Of a stretch of DNA of 5,824 nucleotides, positions 1 through 5,724 are shown in pieces. The notes beneath the pieces were generated by a model. The model saw only the letters and a program-made list of their open reading frames with translations, had not been told where the DNA came from and did no database searches. The stretch comes from Candidatus Pygmaiobacter gallistercoris (GTDB lineage: Bacteria; Bacillota; Clostridia; Oscillospirales; Ruminococcaceae), in contig DXIA01000140.1 of the NCBI GenBank assembly GCA_019113125.1, positions 1 to 5,824 of the forward strand, given 5' to 3'. The first letter of the stretch is position 1. Each line of letters opens with the position of its first letter. The translations under genes and the position numbers were made by a program.

Positions 1-13
1 GCTGCAAACCGGC

Positions 14-19
14 TATGAT
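14..19 (+). promoter_or_regulatory. Candidate -10 element for copA-csoR
   Basis: TATGAT at 14-19 matches the TATAAT consensus at five of six positions. Transcription from it would start near position 26 and give a leader of about 50 nt before copA. The matching -35 element would lie to the left of the window, so the promoter cannot be confirmed here. The placement puts the palindrome at 36-53 just downstream of the start site, a position where a bound repressor could block transcription. Confidence 0.4.
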
Positions 20-35
20 AAGAACGCATCCCAAA

Positions 36-53
36 CCACCCCCCGGGGGGTGG
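36..53. promoter_or_regulatory. Probable CsoR operator (perfect 18-bp palindrome)
   Basis: CCACCCCCCGGGGGGTGG is an uninterrupted perfect inverted repeat of 9 + 9 bases, followed by GGTATAT. CsoR-family repressors are known to bind GC-tract pseudo-palindromes with runs of C then G flanked by TA-rich ends, usually ahead of copper export genes. This site lies 7 bp before the copA ribosome binding site, and a csoR gene sits in the same operon, so autoregulation by Cu(I)-released CsoR is the natural reading. The site was identified by pattern and context only. Confidence 0.75.
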
Positions 54-60
54 GGTATAT

Positions 61-67
61 AGGAGGG
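61..67 (+). promoter_or_regulatory. Ribosome binding site of copA
   Basis: AGGAGGG is a near-perfect Shine-Dalgarno sequence lying 8-9 nt before the ATG at 76. It fixes the copA start and indicates strong translation. Confidence 0.85.
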
Positions 68-75
68 AAAACTGG

Positions 76-2658
76 ATGAAGGAACAGTTCAATGTCACCG
101 GCATGACCTGCGCGGCCTGCAGCGCCCATGTCGAGAAGAGCGTCCGCAAGCTGCCGGGGGTCACCTCGGTTGCGGTCAATCTGCTCGGCGGCAGCATGGC
201 GGTGGAGTATGATGAAACCAAGCTGAATGAGGAGCAGATCTGCGCGGCGGTCAAGGCGGGCGGCTACGGCGCCACCCCCCGCAACCAGGCCGCGGCGGCC
301 AAGGCGCCGGCGGCGCCGGGCGGCGCGATCGCGGAGGAGCTGGCCGGTCTGCGCCGGCGGCTGATCCTCTCGATCTGCTTTCTGATCCCGCTGATGTACG
401 TCTCGATGGGGCACATGCTGGGGCTGCCGACCCCCGGGTTTCTGGTGGGGACCGAGAACGCGATCACCTTCGCGATGACCCAGCTGCTCTTAACCCTGCC
501 GATCCTCTACATCAACCGCAAATACTACGAGGGCGGATTCCGGGCGCTGTTCCACGGCGCGCCGAACATGGACTCGCTGATCGCGATCGGGTCGGCCGCG
601 GCGGTGATCTACGGTCTGGTGGCGATCTTCGCAATGGGCTACGGGCTCGGACACGGGGATCTCGATCTGGTCGAGCAGTACCACATGGATCTCTACTTCG
701 AGTCGGCCGGCACCATTCTGACCCTGATCACGGTGGGCAAGTTCCTCGAGACCCGCTCCAAGGGCCGGACCAGCGATGCGCTGACCAAGCTGATGGACCT
801 CGCCCCCAAGACGGCGGTGGTCGAGCGGGACGGCGTCGAGCAGGAGATCCCGGTCGAGGAGGTCGCGGTCGGCGATCTGGTGCTGGTGCGGCCGGGCGGA
901 AGGGTTCCGGTCGACGGCGAGATCCTCGAGGGCAACGCGGTGCTGGATGAATCGGCGCTGACCGGCGAGAGCATGCCGGTCGACAAGGGACCCGGCGACC
1001 GGGTGCTCTCGGCGTCGATCAACCAGACCGGCTTTCTGAGACTGCGGGCGACCCGGGTCGGCGCCGACACCACCCTCTCCCAGATCGTGCGTCTGGTGGA
1101 GGAGGCCAACGCCGGCAAGGCCCCGATCGCAAAACTGGCCGACAAGGTCAGCGGGATCTTTGTGCCGACGGTCATCACCATCGCGGTGCTGGCGGCGGGC
1201 ATCTGGCTGCTGCTGGGTGAATCGGTGAGTTTCGCCCTCTCGATCGGCATCTCGGTGCTGGTCATCAGCTGCCCCTGCGCCCTCGGCCTTGCCACCCCGA
1301 CCGCCATCATGGTCGGCACCGGCAAGGGCGCCGAGCACGGCATCCTCTTCAAGTCGGCCGAGAGCCTTGAGATCGCCCACACGGTGGACGCGGTGGTGCT
1401 GGACAAGACCGGCACCCTGACCGAGGGCCGGCCGGAGGTCACCGATCTGCTGCCCGCCGCCGGGGTGGAGCCGATGCGGCTGCTGCGGATCGCGGCGGCG
1501 ATCGAGCACCCCAGCGAGCACCCGCTCGCGGCGGCGATCCTGCGCCGGGCGGGCAACGAGGGGATCGAGGCCCCCGCTGCGGAGAACTTTGCCGCGGTGC
1601 CCGGGCAGGGGGTCCGCGGGCAGGTGGAGGGCGGCGAGGTGCTGGCCGGCAACCTGCGGATGATGCAGACGGTCGGGCTCTCCGCCGCCGACTTCGGGGT
1701 GGACGCCGACGCGCTGGCGGACCAGGGCAAAACACCCCTCTTCTTCGCCTGTGACGGCAAGCCGCTGGGGGTGATCGCGGCGGCGGATGTCGCCAAGCCG
1801 ACCAGCAAGGCCGCGGTGGAGGAGCTGCGGCGGATGGGCATCGAGGTCGTGATGCTGACCGGCGACAACCGGCGCACCGCGCAGGCGATCCAGAGCCAGC
1901 TCGGCATCGACCGGGTGGTGGCCGAGGTGCTGCCGCAGGACAAGGAGCGGGAGGTCGCCGCGCTGCAGAAGGACGGCAAGCGGGTGGCGATGATCGGGGA
2001 CGGCATCAACGACGCCCCCGCCCTCGCCCGGGCGGATGTCGGCATCGCGATCGGCGCGGGCACCGACATCGCGATCGAGAGCGCGGATCTGGTGCTGATG
2101 CGCAGCGACCTGCTGGACGCCGTGACCGCGCTGCAGCTCTCCCGCTCGGTGATCCGGAACATCCGGGAGAACCTGTTCTGGGCCTTCTTCTACAACGCGA
2201 TCGGGATCCCCCTCGCGGCGGGCGTTTTCTACCCGATCTGGGGCTGGAAACTGAACCCGATGTTCGGCGCGGCGGCGATGAGCCTCTCCTCCTTCTGCGT
2301 GGTCTCCAACGCGCTGCGGCTCAAGCTGTTTCGGCCGAAATTCCACACGGCATGTTCCGAGGGCAGCTGCCCTCTGAGCAACGCGCCGGACCCTGTGCCG
2401 GCCGCGGATAACAACCATGAGAACCTACAGGAAAGGACGGAAACTGAAATGAACAAGACGATCAAGATCGAGGGCATGATGTGCGACCACTGCAAGATGC
2501 GGGTGGAAAAGGCGCTGTCCGGTGTCGCCGGGGTCAGCTCGGTCGCGGTGGATCTCGCCGCGAAACAGGCGGTTGTCACCCTGAGCGCCCCGGTGGAGGA
2601 CAGTGCGCTGACCGCCGCCGTCACCGAGGCCGGCTACGAGGTCACCGGAATCGAATAA
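76..2658 (+). CDS. copA: Cu(+)-exporting P1B-1 ATPase CopA with C-terminal CopZ-like domain
   Basis: This 860-residue membrane protein is predicted to pump Cu(I) out of the cytoplasm using ATP. Residues 3-67 are a heavy-metal-associated (HMA) domain with the GMTCAAC metal site (Cys12, Cys15). Hydrophobic segments lie near 95-117, 128-147, 165-189, 206-224, 357-381, 384-410, 698-720 and 726-748, the eight helices expected. Catalytic motifs are intact: TGES (296-299), the CPC metal gate (399-401), DKTGTLT with phosphorylated Asp443, SEHP (480-483), TGDN (595-598) and GDGINDAP (641-648). Tyr706-Asn707 and Met735-Ser736-x-Ser738-Ser739 are the TM7/TM8 residues typical of Cu(+) specificity rather than Zn/Cd. 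After the last helix a hydrophilic linker (about 755-791, with Cys760 and Cys765) leads to a second HMA domain (792-860, GMMCDHC, Cys803/Cys806). This tail resembles free CopZ and retains its own start signal. The start is set by the AGGAGG at 61; csoR follows 23 bp downstream. Confidence 0.95.
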   Translation: MKEQFNVTGMTCAACSAHVEKSVRKLPGVTSVAVNLLGGSMAVEYDETKLNEEQICAAVKAGGYGATPRNQAAAAKAPAAPGGAIAEELAGLRRRLILSICFLIPLMYVSMGHMLGLPTPGFLVGTENAITFAMTQLLLTLPILYINRKYYEGGFRALFHGAPNMDSLIAIGSAAAVIYGLVAIFAMGYGLGHGDLDLVEQYHMDLYFESAGTILTLITVGKFLETRSKGRTSDALTKLMDLAPKTAVVERDGVEQEIPVEEVAVGDLVLVRPGGRVPVDGEILEGNAVLDESALTGESMPVDKGPGDRVLSASINQTGFLRLRATRVGADTTLSQIVRLVEEANAGKAPIAKLADKVSGIFVPTVITIAVLAAGIWLLLGESVSFALSIGISVLVISCPCALGLATPTAIMVGTGKGAEHGILFKSAESLEIAHTVDAVVLDKTGTLTEGRPEVTDLLPAAGVEPMRLLRIAAAIEHPSEHPLAAAILRRAGNEGIEAPAAENFAAVPGQGVRGQVEGGEVLAGNLRMMQTVGLSAADFGVDADALADQGKTPLFFACDGKPLGVIAAADVAKPTSKAAVEELRRMGIEVVMLTGDNRRTAQAIQSQLGIDRVVAEVLPQDKEREVAALQKDGKRVAMIGDGINDAPALARADVGIAIGAGTDIAIESADLVLMRSDLLDAVTALQLSRSVIRNIRENLFWAFFYNAIGIPLAAGVFYPIWGWKLNPMFGAAAMSLSSFCVVSNALRLKLFRPKFHTACSEGSCPLSNAPDPVPAADNNHENLQERTETEMNKTIKIEGMMCDHCKMRVEKALSGVAGVSSVAVDLAAKQAVVTLSAPVEDSALTAAVTEAGYEVTGIE
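2429..2437 (+). promoter_or_regulatory. Buried ribosome-binding-like sequence inside copA
   Basis: AGGAAAGGA lies 11 nt upstream of the in-frame ATG at 2449, inside the linker codons of copA. It looks like a former or still active translation start for the CopZ-like domain. Purine-rich stretches also arise by chance in Glu/Arg/Lys codons, and the spacing is somewhat long, so activity is uncertain. Confidence 0.45.
2449..2658 (+). CDS. Possible internally initiated CopZ-like copper chaperone (nested in copA frame)
   Basis: Starting at the in-frame ATG at 2449 (copA codon 792) gives a 69-residue protein beginning MNKTIKIEGMMCDHC. This is the size and layout of a free-standing CopZ chaperone: one HMA fold, with the Cu(I)-binding CxxC at residues 12 and 15 and a terminal VTEAGYEV-type strand. 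CopZ proteins carry Cu(I) to CopA and to copper-sensing repressors. No stop codon separates it from copA, so it is made at least as the tail of the full-length protein. Whether a separate short protein is also made depends on the buried ribosome-binding-like sequence at 2429-2437. The alternative is a permanent fusion in which the start signal is only a relic. Confidence 0.45.
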   Translation: MNKTIKIEGMMCDHCKMRVEKALSGVAGVSSVAVDLAAKQAVVTLSAPVEDSALTAAVTEAGYEVTGIE

Positions 2659-2670
2659 TTCCGGGAAAGT

Positions 2671-2674
2671 GAGG
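2671..2674 (+). promoter_or_regulatory. Ribosome binding site of csoR
   Basis: GAGG, within AGTGAGG, lies 7 nt before the GTG at 2682 and supports that non-ATG start over later codons. It is weaker than the copA site, which would suit a repressor made in smaller amounts than the pump. Confidence 0.6.
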
Positions 2675-2681
2675 CAACAAG

Positions 2682-2954
2682 GTGAAGGCAGACAGAGCAC
2701 AGATTACCCGGCTGCTCAAGACCGCGCGCGGCCAGATTGACGGGCTGCTGCGGATGGTGGAGGAGGATCGCTACTGCATCGACATCTCCAACCAGCTGAT
2801 GGCGGCCGACGCGATCCTCCGCAAGGCGAACCGGGAGGTTCTGCGGGCACATCTCGAGGGGTGTGTCCGGGATGCCTTCGAGGGCGCAAACGAGGAGGAG
2901 AAGGACCGCAAGATCGCCGAGATCCTCGGCGCGATGGATTCCCTCTCCCGCTGA
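2682..2954 (+). CDS. csoR: Copper-sensing transcriptional repressor CsoR (DUF156 family)
   Basis: This 90-residue all-helical protein begins at GTG. CsoR proteins are tetramers that hold copper-export promoters shut and release DNA when each subunit binds Cu(I) through a Cys-His-Cys site. All three ligands are visible: Cys32, His57 and Cys61, with the classic spacing C-x24-H-x3-C. Tyr31 directly before the first Cys, and Glu80 in the last helix, match the second-shell Tyr and Glu needed for allosteric release in characterised CsoRs. Glu80 aligns only if the loop after Cys61 is about three residues longer than in Bacillus subtilis CsoR. The retained His argues against the persulfide-sensing relative CstR, which lacks it, and the site does not fit the His-rich nickel/cobalt sensor RcnR. 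It is the last gene of the copA operon and probably acts on the palindrome at 36-53, giving feedback control. Confidence 0.93.
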   Translation: MKADRAQITRLLKTARGQIDGLLRMVEEDRYCIDISNQLMAADAILRKANREVLRAHLEGCVRDAFEGANEEEKDRKIAEILGAMDSLSR

Positions 2955-2963
2955 GAGAAAAAG

Positions 2964-3001
2964 AAAACCGGCCGGTTCCAGATTGGAACCGACCGGTTTT
3001 T
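2964..3001. terminator. Bidirectional Rho-independent terminator
   Basis: The arms AAAACCGGCCGGTTCCA (2964-2980) and TGGAACCGACCGGTTTT (2984-3000) pair over 17 positions with one C-A mismatch around a 3-nt GAT loop. On the plus strand the stem runs into a T tract after csoR. On the minus strand it is followed by TTTTCTTTTTC, and it lies just past the stop codon of the oxidoreductase gene at 3011. It can therefore end both convergent transcripts. Confidence 0.9.
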
Positions 3002-3010
3002 CCGTTTATA

Positions 3011-5575
3011 TCAGCAGGTTGCGCCGCCCTCGACCACCTTGTCGAGCACCGCGCTCTTGTCCAGCTTGCCGTTGAGCAGCTTGTCCTCGACATAGTCAAA
3101 GCCGAGCCGCGCGATCGTATCGGCGAACCGCTCGCCGCTGATGCCCTCGTCCCGGAAGAAGAGGATGGTCTTCTCGACCAGCTCGAGCAGCTCCTCCTCG
3201 CTGGTGAAGATCTTGGAGAGCGGACGGCCCTCGGCGATCTTCTTGCCCCAGCGGCCGCCGATGGTGACCTTGTAGCCGTAGGTGCTGTTCTCCACCGCCT
3301 TGAAGGGGCACTTGGAGACGCAGCGGCCGCAGTGGTTGCAGAGGTTCGGGTCGATCGCGAGCCTGCCGTCCACCAGCTTGGCCGCGCCGATCGGGCAGGC
3401 CTTCTCGATCTGGCAGACCTTGCAGCCGCGGCACTTGTCGAGCTCCGGCTCGGGGATCCGCTGGCCGATGATGCCCAGATCATTCAGGTTCGGCTTGACG
3501 CAGTTGTTCGGGCAGCCGCCGACCGCGAGCTTGAACTTGTGGGGCAGCGAGACATTGTGGTAGCCGACATAGAACAGCTCGTGCAGTTTCTGGCTCAGCG
3601 CAAAGGTGTCGCAGAGACCGTACTGGCAGGTGGTACCCTTGCAGGAGACCACCGGGCGCACCTTCGAGCCGGTGCCGCCGGTCTCGAGGCCCCGCTCGGC
3701 GAGATAGGCCATCAACGGGTCGAGCTGGCTGTGGGGTACCCCCTGAATCTCGAGGGTCAGCCGGGTGGTCATCGTGACCTCGCCCGAGCCGAACTGTTCC
3801 GCCGCCTCGGCAATCGCCCGCTGCTCCTCGCTGGTGATCTTGCCGTTGCGGGTGATGACCCGGACGTTGAAGTGATCCGGCTGCCGCTTGTCCTGCAGAC
3901 AGCCCAGCGCCTTGACCCGCTTGACCTCCTCGGGGGGGATGGCGCCGGCAAAGCTGACCTTGACCTCGTTGACGGTGACGCCGCCCTCGAGGACCTTGGT
4001 GTTGGTGTAGCCGAAATGGCGCAGCCGGTTCTGCAGGAAGTAGGCGCGCTTGCCGCGGGCGCAGACCAGCAGCAGTTTCTCATCCGGCGCAATCCCGGCC
4101 AGCGGGCCGTTGACGGCGGTCAGATCGACCCCCATCGCGCCGGGGATCGAAGCGACCGGCTGGGCGTCGATGACCTTCCAGCCGTCCGCCGCGCCGGCGG
4201 CGTACTCGGCCGGGCTCATGCTGACCAGCACGCCGTTGCGCTTGTTCTCGAGGATGTGGCAGGCCTGCACCAGCGGGTGGATCGCGGTCGAGAAGGGCGG
4301 CGCATAGGCGAATTCCATCGACGCGAAGTCCTGCATCGTCATCCGCTGCGCGATGCCGACCACCGCGATGTCCACCATCTTGTCCACTTCGCCGGCGCCC
4401 AGCACCTGGATGCCCAGCAGCCGACCGGTATCCCGCTCGGCCACCAGCTTGGTGATGAACTCGCCCGCGCCGGGATAGTAGTGCGCCTTGTCGTCGGTGA
4501 CGCAGACCACGCAGATCGGGTCATATCCCTCCGCCTTCGCCTGCACCTCGGTCAGGCCGGTGCGGCCGGCGTTGAGGTTGTCCAGCAGCCGGACGACGCC
4601 GGTGCCCATGCAGCCGGGATACCGCGCGTCCGATCCGGTCAGCGCCAGCGCCAGCACCCGGCCGGAGAGGTTTGCGGTCGAGCCCATCGGGGACCACTGC
4701 GGCTTGCCGGTGATCCGGTTGCGGACCATCGCGCAGTCGCCGGCCGCCCAGACGTCGGGCTGGTTGGTCCGCATCTGCTCGTCGACGACGATGGTTCCCT
4801 TGAACATCTCAAGGCCGCTGTCCGCGAGGAACCCGGTACTCGGCCGGATGCCGATCGAGAGGACCACGAGGTCCGCCGGCAGGCTGACCGCACCGGCCAG
4901 CGCGCCGCTGACCCGGCCCTCGCCGGTCAGACCGCCGAGCGGGGTGGAGGTCATCAGCCGGATGCCCGCCTTGCGCAGCCGGCGGGCGGCAAAGGCCGCC
5001 ATCTCGGGATCCAGCACACCGGGCAGGATCTGGTCCGCCGCCTCGACGACGGTGACCGACAGCCCCTGCGCGCGGAGATTCTCGGCGATCTCGAGGCCGA
5101 TGAACCCCGCGCCCGCGACCACCGCATTGCGGGGGTGGTACTCGTTGATGTGCTCCCGCAGCCCGACCGCATCGGTGGGGGTGCGCATCGTGAAGACGCC
5201 GGTGAGGTCTGTCCCCTGCATCGCCGGGACAAACGGGTCGGCGCCGACCGCGATGATCAGCTTGTCGTAGCTGTAGGTCTCGGTCTGGCCCGCCTTGTTC
5301 GCGGTGACCGTCTTGGCGGCAAAGTCCACCCCGGTGACCTCACAGCCGGTGGTCACCCTGACCCCGGTGAGCGCGGCGAACTTCTCGGGTGTGTTGACCA
5401 CCAGCGCCTCCTCGCGCTGGATCGCCCCGCCGACATAGTAGGGCAGCCCGCAGCCGGCGTAGGAGATCTGGGATCCCTTGGTCAGGATCTCAACCTCTGC
5501 GCTCCGGTCCAGCCGCTTGATCTTGGCGGCCGCTTTTGTGCCGGCGGCAACGCCGCCGATGACCAGTACCTTCAT
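3011..5575 (-). CDS. FAD-dependent CoA-disulfide-reductase-like / rhodanese / siroheme sulfite-reductase-like fusion enzyme
   Basis: This 854-residue protein has no signal peptide and should be cytoplasmic. Residues 1-450 are a pyridine-nucleotide-disulfide oxidoreductase: FAD motif GGVAAGTKAA (7-16), redox Cys42 in SYAGCGLPY as in CoA-disulfide reductase and NADH peroxidase, NAD(P)H motif GAGFIGLE (155-162), the second FAD motif ending AAGD (277-280), and YAPPFS (424-429). Residues about 460-550 are a rhodanese domain with active loop CARGKR and catalytic Cys505. Residues about 568-610 form a sulfite/nitrite-reductase ferredoxin-like half domain. The siroheme/4Fe-4S domain follows, with Cys645, Cys650 and GGCPNNC (Cys688, Cys692). 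A two-cluster ferredoxin is inserted (Cys715/718/721/727 and Cys746/749/752/756). Known CoA-disulfide-reductase/rhodanese fusions reduce persulfides or polysulfides with NAD(P)H; small siroheme modules of AsrC type reduce sulfite. Sulfide production from a carrier-bound sulfur is inferred. The start at 5575 is preferred because GGGAGG lies 10 nt upstream; the in-frame ATG at 5593 overlaps that site. Confidence 0.88.
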   Translation of the reverse strand: MKVLVIGGVAAGTKAAAKIKRLDRSAEVEILTKGSQISYAGCGLPYYVGGAIQREEALVVNTPEKFAALTGVRVTTGCEVTGVDFAAKTVTANKAGQTETYSYDKLIIAVGADPFVPAMQGTDLTGVFTMRTPTDAVGLREHINEYHPRNAVVAGAGFIGLEIAENLRAQGLSVTVVEAADQILPGVLDPEMAAFAARRLRKAGIRLMTSTPLGGLTGEGRVSGALAGAVSLPADLVVLSIGIRPSTGFLADSGLEMFKGTIVVDEQMRTNQPDVWAAGDCAMVRNRITGKPQWSPMGSTANLSGRVLALALTGSDARYPGCMGTGVVRLLDNLNAGRTGLTEVQAKAEGYDPICVVCVTDDKAHYYPGAGEFITKLVAERDTGRLLGIQVLGAGEVDKMVDIAVVGIAQRMTMQDFASMEFAYAPPFSTAIHPLVQACHILENKRNGVLVSMSPAEYAAGAADGWKVIDAQPVASIPGAMGVDLTAVNGPLAGIAPDEKLLLVCARGKRAYFLQNRLRHFGYTNTKVLEGGVTVNEVKVSFAGAIPPEEVKRVKALGCLQDKRQPDHFNVRVITRNGKITSEEQRAIAEAAEQFGSGEVTMTTRLTLEIQGVPHSQLDPLMAYLAERGLETGGTGSKVRPVVSCKGTTCQYGLCDTFALSQKLHELFYVGYHNVSLPHKFKLAVGGCPNNCVKPNLNDLGIIGQRIPEPELDKCRGCKVCQIEKACPIGAAKLVDGRLAIDPNLCNHCGRCVSKCPFKAVENSTYGYKVTIGGRWGKKIAEGRPLSKIFTSEEELLELVEKTILFFRDEGISGERFADTIARLGFDYVEDKLLNGKLDKSAVLDKVVEGGATC

Positions 5576-5585
5576 AGAACCGTAA

Positions 5586-5591
5586 CCTCCC
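5586..5591 (-). promoter_or_regulatory. Ribosome binding site of the oxidoreductase fusion gene
   Basis: On the minus strand GGGAGG ends 10 nt before the ATG at 5575. The alternative ATG at 5593-5591 overlaps this purine run and has no comparable upstream site, so this element decides the start. Confidence 0.75.
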
Positions 5592-5620
5592 ATAAAAAAT
5601 TTTCCCTTTCTTCTTGAAGC

Positions 5621-5650
5621 ATTATAGCACCCTTTCTATAATAAAATAAA
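5621..5650 (-). promoter_or_regulatory. Extended -10 sigma-A promoter of the oxidoreductase gene
   Basis: The minus strand reads TGCTATAAT at 5629-5621, a perfect extended -10 (TGnTATAAT). The -35 is weak: TTTATT at 5650-5645 with an 18-bp spacer matches only three of six consensus bases, as is common when an extended -10 is present. The predicted start near 5614 gives a leader of about 38 nt. The surrounding DNA (5594-5665) is strongly AT-rich, unlike the genes. No GC-tract operator like the one ahead of copA is visible here, so CsoR is unlikely to control this gene directly. Confidence 0.75.
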
Positions 5651-5672
5651 GTTTTAAAATTTAGGTGTGGCA

Positions 5673-5704
5673 GAATAAGAAAACAACGCCGTAAAAGCCG
5701 GCGT
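5673..5704 (-). terminator. Possible terminator for a minus-strand transcript entering from the right
   Basis: Read on the minus strand, ACGCCG (5704-5699) pairs perfectly with CGGCGT (5691-5686) around a 7-nt GCTTTTA loop and is followed by the U-rich tail TGTTTTCTTATTC. This has the form of a short intrinsic terminator. The stem is only six pairs and the tail is interrupted, and no gene ending just upstream is visible. It could also be just part of the repeat-rich element to its right. Confidence 0.35.
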
Positions 5705-5724
5705 GACGTAAGAAAACGATGCCG
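5676..5724. repeat. Imperfect 16-nt direct repeat, 33-nt period
   Basis: TAAGAAAACAACGCCG (5676-5691) recurs as TAAGAAAACGATGCCG (5709-5724) with two mismatches. The 33-nt spacing is a multiple of three, so the repeat would appear as an 11-residue repeat in any open frame through it. The minus-strand frame shows it as FSY-containing copies. Confidence 0.6.

Noticed and set aside
490..2418. 642- and 489-codon open frames on the minus strand opposite copA
   Set aside because: These are antisense shadows of copA codons: low-complexity Arg/His/Gly or Ser/Ala/Thr-rich products without domains, while copA carries every P1B-ATPase motif.
2682..2954. CstR (persulfide sensor) or RcnR (nickel/cobalt sensor) identity for the regulator
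   Set aside because: CstR lacks the central His that is present here as His57, and the Cys32-His57-Cys61 site does not fit the His-rich RcnR ligand set. Linkage to copA also favours CsoR.
5576..5593. ATG at 5593 as the start of the oxidoreductase gene
   Set aside because: It would add six residues ahead of the FAD-binding strand, overlaps the GGGAGG that serves the ATG at 5575, and has no good ribosome binding site of its own.
2861..5617. 918-codon open frame on the plus strand opposite the oxidoreductase gene
   Set aside because: It is the mirror of a GC-rich gene whose codon bias removes stops from the opposite strand. The product is rich in Ala/Arg/Asp/His/Leu with no recognisable domain, runs over the terminator and promoter region, and the minus-strand protein has full motif support.
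5594..5672. CsoR or CstR operator ahead of the oxidoreductase gene
   Set aside because: The promoter region is AT-rich and I found no C-run/G-run inverted repeat like the one at 36-53.
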